From: Pseudomonas sp.
GTDB taxonomy: Bacteria > Pseudomonadota > Gammaproteobacteria > Pseudomonadales > Pseudomonadaceae
Length of the DNA stretch: 64,000 nt
Direction of reading: 5' to 3'
Assembly (NCBI GenBank): GCA_030656145.1
Contig: JAUSOF010000067.1
Location: 186,001-250,000 of the forward strand
A program made the position numbers and the translations under genes. Of the stretch, positions 44,956 to 55,147 are shown one piece after another (the first letter of the stretch is position 1; every line of letters begins with the position of its first letter). The notes beneath the pieces are model-generated. The model searched no databases. It saw nothing but the letters and a program-made list of their open reading frames with translations, and was not told the origin of the DNA.

Positions 44956-46353
44956 TTAATGGAACTGCTTCGCCAGTTCGCGTAGCGCGACTTCGGCGGC
45001 GAGAACCTTGTTGACGGCTTCCTCGGCCTTCTCGCGGCTCAGGCCAAGCGTATCGAACAAGCTCTGCGGGATTTCGCAGGCCGGGCTGGCACCGATGCCG
45101 TGATTGCGCAACAGGTTGACGGCCAGGCACACCAGGTTCGGGTAGACCGCATGGGCACCGGCATATTCCGGGTCATGCTGAAAGCGCAGGGCGCTGGCCA
45201 GCTCTTCGGGCATGTCCCAGTGGCGCATCAACCACGTGCCGATCTGTTCGCGGCTGATGCCCAGCAGATGCTGTTCGATATAGCTGTGCGACAGGTGCGG
45301 GTTGACTTCCATGTGCCGACAGATCAGCGAGAAGTGCGGCGGGAACACATGCGCCAGCACCAGATAACCAAAGTTGTGCAGCAGGCCCGCGAGGTAGGTC
45401 AATCCAGCTTCCGGGCGCTGGGCGCGAGGCATTGCGCGGGTCAGGCCTTCGATCACTGCAGCCGTGTAGATCGCCTGTTGCCAGTAGGGCGTAGCCTGTT
45501 GGGGCTGGTCTTTGGGCAGGCTCAGGGTTTTGCCCAAGGCCAGGCCCAGGGCCAGGTTGATCACCAGATCGAAGCCGAGTACGCGGACGATGGCGTCTTC
45601 CACCGAGCGAATCTTGCCGGGCGCAGCGTAGTAGGGCGATGCAGCCCAACTGACCACCTGAGCGGCCAGCGCCGGGTCGGTTTCGACCACCCCGGTGATG
45701 TCGTCAATCGTGGCGTTGGGGTCAACACGCAGTTTGATGATTTTCTGCGCAGTTTCCGCCAGCGGCGGGATCTCGATGGTTTCTTCCAGGCGTTGCTGGA
45801 TCCGCCGTGCGGTAAAGGCCTGCACCGCCTGGGTGATCTCGGCGCGGTCGTCGTCCGGGCGGTCGAGATTGGGTCGGATGTTGCTCAACGGCTCGCCGAT
45901 ACGGGCGGCGCTGGCTTTGCTCAGCAGGCTCTTGAAGGCCTCGCTGGCTATTTCCAGGAGCACGCCGGGTTGGCCGGACTCGACATACAGACTCGGCACC
46001 TGCAGCAGGCGTTCATCGTACAGGCAGGGCGAGCTGGTTAACTGCGGCAGGCCGGGCAATACGCCGAGCGTATGCTTGGCAAGCATGCGCTGCAGGCGCT
46101 CGGGGGTTACTGCGACAAGTTTGCGTCCCGTCAGCTCGGCCAGGCGATCCAGAGCGAGCAGCTGGCTTTGTGGATAGAGCACCAATAATGCGCCAACCGC
46201 ATCATCAAGTAGCACGGCTTGGACGCGCTGCTCAGCGGCTAAGGTGGGGTGCTCGTGGAGCGCCCGATAGTTCAGGCCGAGCTTGTCCAGCAATTTCACG
46301 ATTACCGGCGGCGGGGTCGCTGCGGTGTCTTGGGCCAAGGCTGCATCACTCAT
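44956..46353 (-). CDS. YbaK-like plus HDOD domain signalling protein
   Basis: This is a cytoplasmic protein of 465 residues. Residues about 15-155 resemble the YbaK/ProX aminoacyl-tRNA deacylase fold (LDKLGLNYRALHEHPTL, LGVLPGLPQL); residues about 185-400 form an HDOD domain (ETIEIPPLAETAQKIIKLRVDP, SVEDAIVRVLGFDLV, GLLHNFGYLVL, QHLLGISREQIGTWL). HDOD proteins act in bacterial signalling without phosphodiesterase activity. It is on the minus strand after recG; the ATG at 46353 is the only good start. Confidence 0.82.
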   Translation of the reverse strand: MSDAALAQDTAATPPPVIVKLLDKLGLNYRALHEHPTLAAEQRVQAVLLDDAVGALLVLYPQSQLLALDRLAELTGRKLVAVTPERLQRMLAKHTLGVLPGLPQLTSSPCLYDERLLQVPSLYVESGQPGVLLEIASEAFKSLLSKASAARIGEPLSNIRPNLDRPDDDRAEITQAVQAFTARRIQQRLEETIEIPPLAETAQKIIKLRVDPNATIDDITGVVETDPALAAQVVSWAASPYYAAPGKIRSVEDAIVRVLGFDLVINLALGLALGKTLSLPKDQPQQATPYWQQAIYTAAVIEGLTRAMPRAQRPEAGLTYLAGLLHNFGYLVLAHVFPPHFSLICRHMEVNPHLSHSYIEQHLLGISREQIGTWLMRHWDMPEELASALRFQHDPEYAGAHAVYPNLVCLAVNLLRNHGIGASPACEIPQSLFDTLGLSREKAEEAVNKVLAAEVALRELAKQFH

Positions 46354-46440
46354 AACGACATCCGGTTCGAGGGGCGCAAGTGCCCGAATTATAAACAGCA
46401 GGCCACTGAGTCAAGGGATCAGAACCCCCTGTGAGCGGCT

Positions 46441-48516
46441 TCACACTTGTCCGTATTGTTGTCCATGACGTAACCAGCGTTCAAGCAGCGGGCTTACATG
46501 TTGTGGCCAGCGCTCCAGCAGGGCTTGCGCGGCATCGCGTACGGCGGGCAGCAGGTCGGCATCACGCATCAGGTCGGCGACCTTGAATTGCAACAAACCG
46601 GTTTGCCGGGTGCCGAGCATTTCCCCTGGACCGCGCAACTCCAGGTCTTTTTCGGCGATGACGAAACCATCGCAGGTCTCGCGCATGATGCCAAGCCGTT
46701 CCCGGCCTAATTGCGACAGCGGCGGGTGGTAGAGCAGTACGCAATGACTGGCGGCGCTGCCGCGGCCAACCCTGCCGCGCAACTGGTGCAGTTGGGCCAG
46801 GCCGAGGCGCTCGGGGTTCTCGATAATCATCAGGCTGGCATTGGGTACGTCGACGCCCACTTCGATCACCGTGGTGGCAACCAGCAGCTGCAGACGGCCC
46901 TGTTTGAACTGATCCATCACCGCGGCTTTTTCCGCGGGTTTCATGCGCCCGTGGATCAGCCCGACATGCAGGCCGCCGAGTGCACTGACCAGGTCCGTGA
47001 AGGTGGTCTCGGCAGCCTGGCAGGTCAGCTCCTCGGACTCCTCGATCAGGGTGCAGACCCAGTAGGCCTGGCGCCCTTCGTTACAGGCCGAGCGTACTCG
47101 CTCGATCACTTCCGGGCGCCGGCTGTCGGCGATTACCAGGGTGTTCACCGGGGTGCGGCCGGGCGGCAGCTCATCGAGGATCGAGGTGTCGAGGTCGGCG
47201 TAGGCGCTCATCGCCAAAGTGCGCGGAATGGGCGTGGCGGTCATGATCAACTGGTGCGGACACAGGCGTCCGCCGATGCCTTTCTGCCGTAGCGCCAGGC
47301 GCTGTTGCACGCCAAAGCGGTGCTGCTCGTCGATGATCACCAGGGCCAATCGGGCGAACTTGACCTCATCCTGAACCAGCGCATGGGTGCCGACCACCAT
47401 GGCTGCACTGCCGGCAATCTGTTCCAGGGCCGCGGCCCGGACCTTGCCCTTGAGCTTACCGGCCAGCCAGGCGACCTCGATGCCCAGCGGCACCAGCCAT
47501 TTAGTGAAGTTGAGGAAATGCTGCTCGGCGAGAATTTCGGTGGGTGCCATCAGGGCTACCTGATAGCCGGCCTCCAGTGCCTGGAGGGCGGCGAAGGCGG
47601 CGACCACGGTTTTGCCGGCGCCCACATCGCCCTGGATCAGGCGCAGCATGGGTTCGTCCTGGCTGAGGTCATAGGCGATCTCGGCACCGACCCGCTGCTG
47701 TGCGCCGGTTGGGGCAAAGCCCAGGTTGGCGAGAAACTGCTGCGGCAAGTGTTTGGCCAGTGGCATCGCTGGCGCCTGCTGGGCGCGCACGCTTTCGCGC
47801 AAGCGTTGCAGGGACAGCTGATGGGTTAGCAGCTCTTCGAAGGCCAGGCGGTGCTGCGCCCAGTGGCGGCCTTCGGCGAGTTCATCCTGGTCGGCGTCCG
47901 GTGGCGGTCGGTGCAGGTAGCGAATCGCCTGATCCAGCGGGCTGAGTTGGTAGTCGCGGGCCAGTTCGTGGGGGAGCCAATCCGGCAGGCTCTGCGGGCC
48001 GAGGAGGGCCAGGGCCTGCTCGCTCAAGCTGCGCAGGCGCTGCTGGGTCAGGCCTTCGGTGCTCGGATAGATCGGCGTCAGGGTCTGATCCATGGCAATC
48101 GGTTCGCTGCCCGAGAGCGCGCGGTATTCCGGGTGGTAGATCTCCAGGCCCGATGAGCCGGGGCGCACTTCGCCGTAGCAGCGCACCTGAGTGCCGCGCT
48201 TGAGGCCTTCCTTCTGCGCCTGGCTGAAGTGGTAGAAGCGCAAGGACAGGCTGCCGCTACCATCCTGCAGGCGTACCAGCAGACTGCGCCGGCGGCCCAT
48301 GACCACATCGGCGCCGACCACCGTGCCCTCGACCACGGCGTCCTGACCTGGCCGCAGTTGGCCGATCGGCACGATACGGGTGCGGTCCTGGTAACGCAGC
48401 GGCAGATGGAACAGCACATCCTGCAGGGTCTCCAAGCCGACCTTGGCGAGCTTCTCGGCCAGGGCAGCGCCGACGCCTTTCAGCGCGGTGACGGAAACTG
48501 CAGCGAGCTCGGTCAT
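46441..48516 (-). CDS. recG: ATP-dependent DNA helicase RecG
   Basis: This helicase reverses stalled forks and processes Holliday junctions, 691 residues. A wedge/OB domain (about 1-165) precedes the helicase core with Walker A QGDVGAGKTVVA (near residue 295), the DEQH box IIDEQHRFG (near 395), TATPIPRT and the motif VI QLRGRVGRG (near 580). It starts 10 bp after the oxyR stop, so the two form one unit. Confidence 0.97.
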   Translation of the reverse strand: MTELAAVSVTALKGVGAALAEKLAKVGLETLQDVLFHLPLRYQDRTRIVPIGQLRPGQDAVVEGTVVGADVVMGRRRSLLVRLQDGSGSLSLRFYHFSQAQKEGLKRGTQVRCYGEVRPGSSGLEIYHPEYRALSGSEPIAMDQTLTPIYPSTEGLTQQRLRSLSEQALALLGPQSLPDWLPHELARDYQLSPLDQAIRYLHRPPPDADQDELAEGRHWAQHRLAFEELLTHQLSLQRLRESVRAQQAPAMPLAKHLPQQFLANLGFAPTGAQQRVGAEIAYDLSQDEPMLRLIQGDVGAGKTVVAAFAALQALEAGYQVALMAPTEILAEQHFLNFTKWLVPLGIEVAWLAGKLKGKVRAAALEQIAGSAAMVVGTHALVQDEVKFARLALVIIDEQHRFGVQQRLALRQKGIGGRLCPHQLIMTATPIPRTLAMSAYADLDTSILDELPPGRTPVNTLVIADSRRPEVIERVRSACNEGRQAYWVCTLIEESEELTCQAAETTFTDLVSALGGLHVGLIHGRMKPAEKAAVMDQFKQGRLQLLVATTVIEVGVDVPNASLMIIENPERLGLAQLHQLRGRVGRGSAASHCVLLYHPPLSQLGRERLGIMRETCDGFVIAEKDLELRGPGEMLGTRQTGLLQFKVADLMRDADLLPAVRDAAQALLERWPQHVSPLLERWLRHGQQYGQV

Positions 48517-48526
48517 GGGGCGCGCC

Positions 48527-49453
48527 TTAGGCGGGTTTTGCTTGCGGTTGGGCTACCGAGCACAGGCGGATCGAGTCGGCCAGGATTTCGATGGCTTTTG
48601 GCCGCGGAAAACTGGCACGCCAGGCGATGGCCACGGTGCGAAACGGTGCCGGCGGGCTGAGCGGCCGCACTTCGATGATTCCGGGGGCGTAGTGGTGGCT
48701 GTCGACCGCCGACAGCGGCAGGATCGACACGCCCAGGCCGGAGGCGACCATGTGGCGGATGGTTTCCAGCGAGCTGGATTCCACGGTGGTGTGTTGTGCG
48801 TGTTCTTCACCGCCCTTGCGCAGGCTCGGGCAGGCTTCCAGCACCTGGTCGCGGAAGCAATGGCCTTCGCCGAGCAGCAGCAGGCTCTTGTCATTGAGCA
48901 GTTTGCTGTCGATGGTCTTCATCGCCGCCCAGGGGTGCCCGGCTGGCAGCAGCGCATAGAACGGCTCGTCATACAGCGGCAGGGTCAGCACGTCGGCCTC
49001 GTGGAACGGCAGGGCGATGATGATTGCATCCAGCTCGCCGGTGCGCAGTTTGTCGCGCAGCACGTGGGTGAAATTCTCTTCGATATACAGCGGCATCTGC
49101 GCCGCCACCCGGTGCAGCTGCGGAATCAGGTGGGGGAACAGGTAGGGTCCGACGGTGTAGATAGCACCGATCTTCAGTGGCGCCGCCAGCTGGTTCTTGC
49201 CGGCCTGGGCCAGCTCGCGAATACCCTGGGCTTGCTCCAGCACCTTCTGCGCCTGGGTCACGATGCCTTCGCCAACCGGGGTCAGGCGCACCGCGCTCTT
49301 GCTGCGCTCGAAGATCAAGACGCCGAGTTCGTCCTCGAGTTTCTTCACCCCCACCGACAGGGTTGGCTGGCTGACGTGGCAGCGCTCGGCAGCACGGCCG
49401 AAGTGTTGTTCCTGGGCCAGAGTGACGATGTAGCGCAGTTCGGTGAGGGTCAT
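48527..49453 (-). CDS. oxyR: hydrogen peroxide-sensing regulator OxyR
   Basis: This is a LysR-type activator of peroxide defence, 308 residues. The N-terminal helix-turn-helix (1-60) contains GRAAERCHVSQPTLSVGVKKLE. The redox pair that forms the activating disulfide is conserved exactly at Cys199 and Cys208 (GEGHCFRDQVLEACPS). It precedes recG, the arrangement known in Pseudomonas. Confidence 0.96.
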   Translation of the reverse strand: MTLTELRYIVTLAQEQHFGRAAERCHVSQPTLSVGVKKLEDELGVLIFERSKSAVRLTPVGEGIVTQAQKVLEQAQGIRELAQAGKNQLAAPLKIGAIYTVGPYLFPHLIPQLHRVAAQMPLYIEENFTHVLRDKLRTGELDAIIIALPFHEADVLTLPLYDEPFYALLPAGHPWAAMKTIDSKLLNDKSLLLLGEGHCFRDQVLEACPSLRKGGEEHAQHTTVESSSLETIRHMVASGLGVSILPLSAVDSHHYAPGIIEVRPLSPPAPFRTVAIAWRASFPRPKAIEILADSIRLCSVAQPQAKPA

Positions 49454-49526
49454 AGTGGTTATCCATTAAGGTGCTGCCAAGCATAGCCTTTGCATTGCAA
49501 TCAACCAACCGGGCTAGACTGTCTCT

Positions 49527-49560
49527 CTGTGAATTCCTGCTACCTGTGAATTCCTGTTAC
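49527..49560. repeat. tandem duplication of 17 bp
   Basis: CTGTGAATTCCTGCTAC is followed at once by CTGTGAATTCCTGTTAC, a single mismatch. It lies 22 bp before the epimerase gene on the oxyR side. Confidence 0.9.
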
Positions 49561-49582
49561 CGCTGCTTTGATGGAGAGTTTT

Positions 49583-50440
49583 ATGTCGACTAGCCCGAGT
49601 CTGTTGATTGCCGGTTGCGGCGATGTCGGTACGCGGCTGGGCCTGCGTCTGGCCGCTGGCGGCTGGACGGTGCATGGCCTGCGGCGTGCGGTTGAGAAGT
49701 TGCCCGCGGCGATCCTGCCGGTTGCCGGCGATCTGCAGGCCGATGCCTGCCCGCCGAACTGGCCGGCGGGCGAACTGGATTACCTGGTGTACTGCGCGGC
49801 GGCGACCGAGCATGACGAGGCCGGCTATCGCGGCGCCTATGTCGAAGGCTTGCGCCGGGTGCTCGGCTGGTTGGCGCAGCATGGACAAATACCCAAGCGC
49901 CTGTTGTTCGTCTCCAGCAGCGGCGTATATGGTCAGCAAACTGGCGAGTGGGTTGACGAGTCTTCGCTGGCCGAGGCCACGGGCTTCTCTGGACGGATCA
50001 TGCTGGAGGCCGAGCAGCTGGCTCTGCACAGCGCTTCTGCCGCGAGCGTGGTGCGCCTGACCGGGATATACGGGCCAGGGCGTAAATGGTTGCTTGGCCA
50101 GGTACAGCAGGGCTACAAGGTGGCGAGTGAGCCGCCGCTGTACGGCAATCGGATTCATGTCGACGATGCTGCCGGTCTGTTGGCATTCCTGCTGCAAGCC
50201 GATGCCCGCGGGGTGGTGCTGGATGACTGCTATATAGGCGTCGACGATGAGCCGGCGCCACTGCACGAGGTGGTGGCCTGGCTGCGCGGGCAGTTGGGTG
50301 TCAGCCACTGGGCCGAGCAGTCCAGCGTGCGCCGCGCTGGCAGCAAACGCTGCAGCAACGCCCGCGCCCGTGCCCTGGGCTGGGTGCCGCAATATCCGAG
50401 CTACCGCGAGGGCTATGCGGCGGTGCTGGCGGCGCCTTGA
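49583..50440 (+). CDS. NAD(P)-dependent epimerase/dehydratase-family protein
   Basis: This is an extended SDR, 285 residues. The N-terminal Rossmann motif is LLIAGCGDVGTRLGLRL, the catalytic triad region is SSSGVYG with the downstream Tyr/Lys-type motif weakened to GRIMLEAEQ, and LTGIYGPGR follows. The YxxxK lysine is not obvious, so the enzyme may be an atypical member. Substrate unknown. GGAG precedes ATG 49583. It is divergent from oxyR, as in P. aeruginosa. Confidence 0.82.
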   Translation: MSTSPSLLIAGCGDVGTRLGLRLAAGGWTVHGLRRAVEKLPAAILPVAGDLQADACPPNWPAGELDYLVYCAAATEHDEAGYRGAYVEGLRRVLGWLAQHGQIPKRLLFVSSSGVYGQQTGEWVDESSLAEATGFSGRIMLEAEQLALHSASAASVVRLTGIYGPGRKWLLGQVQQGYKVASEPPLYGNRIHVDDAAGLLAFLLQADARGVVLDDCYIGVDDEPAPLHEVVAWLRGQLGVSHWAEQSSVRRAGSKRCSNARARALGWVPQYPSYREGYAAVLAAP

Positions 50441-50579
50441 GGTCGTTGGATTATTTCATACGCTCGCGGATGCAATCGCCAGCGTTGAAATGTCGGTTAA
50501 GCGCTGTGTTGGGTTACGCGGCGTTCGGCGGGTATGGGCGTGTACCCTTTTCATCGGCCATTTGACCGCTGAAGCGACA

Positions 50580-51320
50580 CTAGCGGCTTGTGCGCTCAAG
50601 CTGCCAGCGCAGTTCGCCCTTGTGGTAATCGGGCATTTCATCACCCTGCGCGCGGTTGAGCGCGGCAAAGATGCTCAGGTGCCGGTTATCGCGCTCGAAT
50701 AGCCAGGTCTGCCCCTGCTCGGCTAATTGCAGCCAGATACTGTCGAACTCGCCGCTCATTGCGGCGCAGTCGCCGGCCAGGCACAGGGCATAGCGTTCGG
50801 CGCCAGGCAGGCCTTCGACGCGGCCGTCTTGCTGGAACAGCACCAGACCCCCTTCGCCCAGGCCCTGTTTGATCGTCCAGCTGCCGCCCAGATAGGCACT
50901 GTAGAGCGCTTGTTCAAAGCTGCTGCCTAGCGGTGCGTCCGCGACTGCCGGGGTTACCGGGCGGGTAAAGTGTTGTTCCGGCCAGGTGTCGCTGGCGGCC
51001 TGCAGTAATTCGTTACCACTGAGGCTGAGGTATTCGTGATGGTCGACGTAGAAGTCGACCCGCCAGCGTTTGTCGGTTTCGCCGAGCAGTTGGCCTTCGC
51101 CCCGCTCGAAGCCGTTGCTGTAGGTGGCGAGCCGGCGCTGCGGCTGGATCCGCCATTCAAGGTTGGGGCCATAGGCGAGCAGTGCTTCGCGCAGGTTGCC
51201 GCCTTCGGTAGCGGCATCAATTGCAGCCTGATTGATCCAGGTACCGCTGGGATCGCTGGATTTCCCCGCGCAGCCGCCGAGCAGTGAGGCGCAAAAAAAC
51301 ACCGCGAGAAGGGCGCGCAT
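50580..51320 (-). CDS. predicted lipoprotein of unknown function
   Basis: This is a 246-residue protein with a lipobox (FFCASLLGGCAG, Cys17), so it is probably anchored in the envelope. The rest looks like a beta-rich single domain without a recognised family (NLEWRIQPQRRLATYSNGF, WTIKQGLGEGGLVLFQ). The start MRALLAV gives a good lipoprotein signal. It lies downstream of ridA and a strong hairpin separates them. Confidence 0.75.
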   Translation of the reverse strand: MRALLAVFFCASLLGGCAGKSSDPSGTWINQAAIDAATEGGNLREALLAYGPNLEWRIQPQRRLATYSNGFERGEGQLLGETDKRWRVDFYVDHHEYLSLSGNELLQAASDTWPEQHFTRPVTPAVADAPLGSSFEQALYSAYLGGSWTIKQGLGEGGLVLFQQDGRVEGLPGAERYALCLAGDCAAMSGEFDSIWLQLAEQGQTWLFERDNRHLSIFAALNRAQGDEMPDYHKGELRWQLERTSR

Positions 51321-51346
51321 GAGGAATTCCTTGTGCAGAAAAGGGT

Positions 51347-51367
51347 GGCGGGGCGCTGCGCCCCGCC
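51347..51367 (-). terminator. hairpin after ridA
   Basis: GGCGGGGCG and CGCCCCGCC form a 9-bp stem with a 3-base loop; on the minus strand it is followed by a C/T-rich tail (ACCCTTTTC). It probably ends the gmk-rpoZ-spoT-ridA direction of transcription. Confidence 0.65.
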
Positions 51368-51375
51368 GGGGGGAC

Positions 51376-51756
51376 TTATTCGAGTACCAGAATTGCGTCC
51401 ATTTCCACTTGGGCGCCCTTGGGCAGCGCTGCTACGCCAATGGCGGCGCGGGCCGGATAGGGCTGTTGGAAATAGCGGCCCATGACTTCGTTGACGGTGG
51501 CGAAATGCGTCAGGTCGGTGAGGAAGATGTTCAGCTTGACCACGTCCTTGAACGAGCCGCCAGCGGCTTCCATGACGCACTTGAGATTCTCGAAGACTTG
51601 CACGGTCTGTGCTTCGAAGCCTTCAACCAGTTCCATGGTCAGCGGGTCCAGCGGGATCTGTCCGGACATGTAAACGGTGTTGCCGGCCTTGATCGCTTGG
51701 GAGTAGGTGCCGATGGCCGCCGGTGCTTTGTCGCTGTTGATAACGCTCTTGCTCAT
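51376..51756 (-). CDS. ridA: enamine/imine deaminase RidA
   Basis: This is a 126-residue member of the YjgF/YER057c/UK114 family that hydrolyses reactive 2-aminoacrylate-type enamines. The signature regions are [22 protein letters not shown] and the active-site Arg in [23 protein letters not shown]. It follows spoT by 101 bp on the minus strand, the standard Pseudomonas order. Confidence 0.95.
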   Translation of the reverse strand: MSKSVINSDKAPAAIGTYSQAIKAGNTVYMSGQIPLDPLTMELVEGFEAQTVQVFENLKCVMEAAGGSFKDVVKLNIFLTDLTHFATVNEVMGRYFQQPYPARAAIGVAALPKGAQVEMDAILVLE

Positions 51757-51857
51757 TAGGGGGTTCCTATTGGTCGAGATTCGGCGGGTTATAGCCCACC
51801 GGGGAATTTTAATAAATGTGCTGGGTCAGCGGTATGAGGGCGTTTGCGCCCATCTAC

Positions 51858-53966
51858 TCAGGCGCGTGCACGGGTGATGCGCATCACGCCCTTGAGCGCG
51901 CGCAGCTTTTTGATCACCCGAGCCAGGTGCACACGGTCATGCACGCTGACCACCAGTTGCACGACGCTGATACGACCGTCGCGCTCGTCCATGCTGATCT
52001 TCTCGATATTGCCATCGGCGGCATTCACGCTGCCGGCCAGCAGGGCGATCAGGCCGCGCTGGTGTTCGAGTTCGATGCGCAGCTCGACATTGAATTCGCC
52101 GACCACGTCCTTGGCCCAGGACAGCTGGATGCACTTCTCCGGGTTGTGGCGGATCTCACCGATGTTTCGGCAGCTGTCCAGGTGCACCACCATGCCTTTA
52201 CCGGCCGAGAGGTGACCGACGATCGGGTCGCCGGGTATCGGTGTGCAACATTTTGCGTAGCTCAGCACCAGGCCTTCGGTGCCACGAATCGCCAAGGGGC
52301 CCTCGGCGCACGGCAGCTGCTCGCCGTCGCTGGCCAGCAGGCGGCGCGCCACGACATAAGCCATGCGGTTGCCCAGGCCGATGTCTTCGAGCAGATCTTC
52401 GATCACTTCCTGGCGGTATTCGCCAAGCACGGCCTGCACGCGCTCGGGAACCAGCTTGTCCAGGTGGCTGTTGAAGCTGGTCAGGACCTTGTTCAGCAGG
52501 CGTTCGCCGAGGCTGATCGACTCGGAGCGGCGCTGCAGCTTGAGGGCGTGACGAATGTGCGTGCGTGCCTTGCCGGTGACCACGAAGTTGAGCCAGGCCG
52601 GGTTCGGTCGTGCGCCCGGGGCGCTGACGATTTCCACCGTCGAGCCGCTTTCCAGGGCCTGCGACAGGGGCGCCAAGCGCCGATTGATACGACAGGCGAT
52701 GCAGGTATTGCCAACGTCGGTGTGCACCGCATAGGCGAAGTCGACCGCAGTCGAGCCTTTGGGCAGCTCCATGATGCGGCCCTTGGGCGTGAACACATAG
52801 ACCTCGTCCGGGAACAGATCGATCTTTACGCTCTCGATGAATTCCAGCGAGTTGCCGGCGCGTTGCTGCATCTCCAGCACGCCCTTGACCCACTGCCGCG
52901 CGCGGGCGTGGGTGCCTTTGGGCTGGTCTACTTCGTTGGATTTGTAGAGCCAGTGCGCGGCGATACCATTGTTGGCCATCTCTTCCATTTCGCGGGTGCG
53001 GATCTGGATCTCGATGGGTACGCCATGCATGCCGAACAAGGTGGTGTGCAGTGACTGGTAGCCGTTAGCCTTGGGGATCGCGATGTAGTCTTTGAAGCGG
53101 CCGGGCAGTGGCTTGTACAGGTTGTGCACGGCGCCGAGTACGCGATAGCAGGTGTCGACCTTGTCGACGACGATGCGAAAGGCGTAGACGTCCATGATTT
53201 CGTTGAACGCTTTTCGCTTGCCGCGCATCTTCTGGTAAATACCGTAGATATGCTTTTCGCGGCCCAGCACTTCACCTTCCAGGCCTTCGCGGGTCAGGCA
53301 GTGGGTTAGCGATTCTTCGATCTTGTTGACGATTTCCTTGCGGTTGCCACGGGCGCGGCGTACGGCGGCACGAATACGCTCTGAGCGCATGGGGTACATG
53401 GCTTTGAAGCCAAGGTCCTCGAACTCTATACGCATGCTGTGCATGCCCAGGCGGTTGGCGATGGGGGCGTATATTTCCAGGGTTTCCTTGGCGATGCGCC
53501 GGCGTTTCTCGCCGGACAGCACTTCCAGGGTGCGCATGTTATGCAGGCGGTCGGCCAGCTTGACCAGGATCACGCGAATGTCGCGTGCCATGGCCATGGC
53601 CATTTTCTGGAAGTTTTCGGCCTGCGCCTCGGCCTTGGTCTCGAAGTTCATCTGGGTCAGCTTGCTGACCCCGTCCACCAGTTCGGCCACGGTCTCGCCG
53701 AACTGAGTGTTCAGCGCCTCTTTGGCAATTCCGGTGTCTTCGATTACGTCGTGCAGCATGGCGGCCATCAGGCTCTGATGGTCCATGTGCATGTCGGCCA
53801 GGATGTTTGCCACCGCCAAGGGGTGGGTCACATAGGCTTCGCCGCTGCGGCGGCGTTGGCCGTCGTGGGCTTGTTCGGCGTAGAAATAGGCGCGCCGCAC
53901 CAAGTTGACCTGGTCGTTATCCAGGTAACTCAAAAGTCGATCGGCAAAAGCATCTATGCTCGGCAT
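51858..53966 (-). CDS. spoT: bifunctional (p)ppGpp synthetase/hydrolase SpoT
   Basis: This enzyme makes and degrades the stringent alarmone, 702 residues. The HD hydrolase domain (about 20-180) shows AAMLHDVIEDTG and LADRLHNMRTL; the synthetase domain (about 230-350) shows YRVLGAVHNLYKPLPGRFKDYIA; TGS (about 385-445), a helical region and a C-terminal ACT domain follow (QLVVSVHDRVHLARVIKKL). Intact HD residues indicate active hydrolysis. It is downstream of rpoZ. Confidence 0.97.
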   Translation of the reverse strand: MPSIDAFADRLLSYLDNDQVNLVRRAYFYAEQAHDGQRRRSGEAYVTHPLAVANILADMHMDHQSLMAAMLHDVIEDTGIAKEALNTQFGETVAELVDGVSKLTQMNFETKAEAQAENFQKMAMAMARDIRVILVKLADRLHNMRTLEVLSGEKRRRIAKETLEIYAPIANRLGMHSMRIEFEDLGFKAMYPMRSERIRAAVRRARGNRKEIVNKIEESLTHCLTREGLEGEVLGREKHIYGIYQKMRGKRKAFNEIMDVYAFRIVVDKVDTCYRVLGAVHNLYKPLPGRFKDYIAIPKANGYQSLHTTLFGMHGVPIEIQIRTREMEEMANNGIAAHWLYKSNEVDQPKGTHARARQWVKGVLEMQQRAGNSLEFIESVKIDLFPDEVYVFTPKGRIMELPKGSTAVDFAYAVHTDVGNTCIACRINRRLAPLSQALESGSTVEIVSAPGARPNPAWLNFVVTGKARTHIRHALKLQRRSESISLGERLLNKVLTSFNSHLDKLVPERVQAVLGEYRQEVIEDLLEDIGLGNRMAYVVARRLLASDGEQLPCAEGPLAIRGTEGLVLSYAKCCTPIPGDPIVGHLSAGKGMVVHLDSCRNIGEIRHNPEKCIQLSWAKDVVGEFNVELRIELEHQRGLIALLAGSVNAADGNIEKISMDERDGRISVVQLVVSVHDRVHLARVIKKLRALKGVMRITRARA

Positions 53967-54026
53967 GGGTGATTCCCGTGCCGATTTTTATGACCCAGCG
54001 CCTCACGACTTCGTTCAGGCATAGGC

Positions 54027-54290
54027 TTACAGAGGCTCGTTGGCCTCATCTTCGAAGGCAGCGAACAGCGGCTCTTCTTCGATGATTTCGTCTTGGGCGA
54101 TGACGTCATAGCTCATCAGGCCAGCCGCGATTTCACGCAGTGCGACTACAGTTGGCTTGTCATTTTCCCACGCGACTTTCGGCTCTTTGCCGCCGGTGGC
54201 GAGTTGGCGCGAACGCTTGGTGGCGAGCATGACCAGTTCAAAACGGTTCTCAACGTGATCCAGGCAATCTTCGACGGTAACGCGAGCCAT
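54027..54290 (-). CDS. rpoZ: RNA polymerase omega subunit
   Basis: This is the small subunit that helps assemble RNA polymerase, 87 residues. The conserved omega core reads [20 protein letters not shown] and [12 protein letters not shown]. The ATG at 54290 has GAGGAAGACC upstream; a longer in-frame start (24 codons earlier) adds non-conserved residues. It lies between gmk and spoT as in other gammaproteobacteria. Confidence 0.97.
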   Translation of the reverse strand: MARVTVEDCLDHVENRFELVMLATKRSRQLATGGKEPKVAWENDKPTVVALREIAAGLMSYDVIAQDEIIEEEPLFAAFEDEANEPL

Positions 54291-54459
54291 GGTCTTCCTC
54301 GTAGCAAAAGCAAAATAAGGCTGGCCCAGAGGGGCGAGCGGACTGAGTAGTTTAAAAAACAACCAGTATTAATGGAAGCTTTGTTTTTATCGACTATAAG
54401 CTCAGGTCATAAGCAGATCGCTCTGCGTGTGCCTTAAAGCTTACAGGGTGCCGCGGACT

Positions 54460-55116
<657 letters not shown>

Positions 55117-55147
55117 TTAAACATGTAGCGAGCTGGCGCAGTAGTTT

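Noticed and set aside
51838..51851. Terminator after spoT
   Set aside because: A 5-bp stem (GGGCG/CGCCC) exists but the T-tract is absent on the minus strand and the stem is too short to call.
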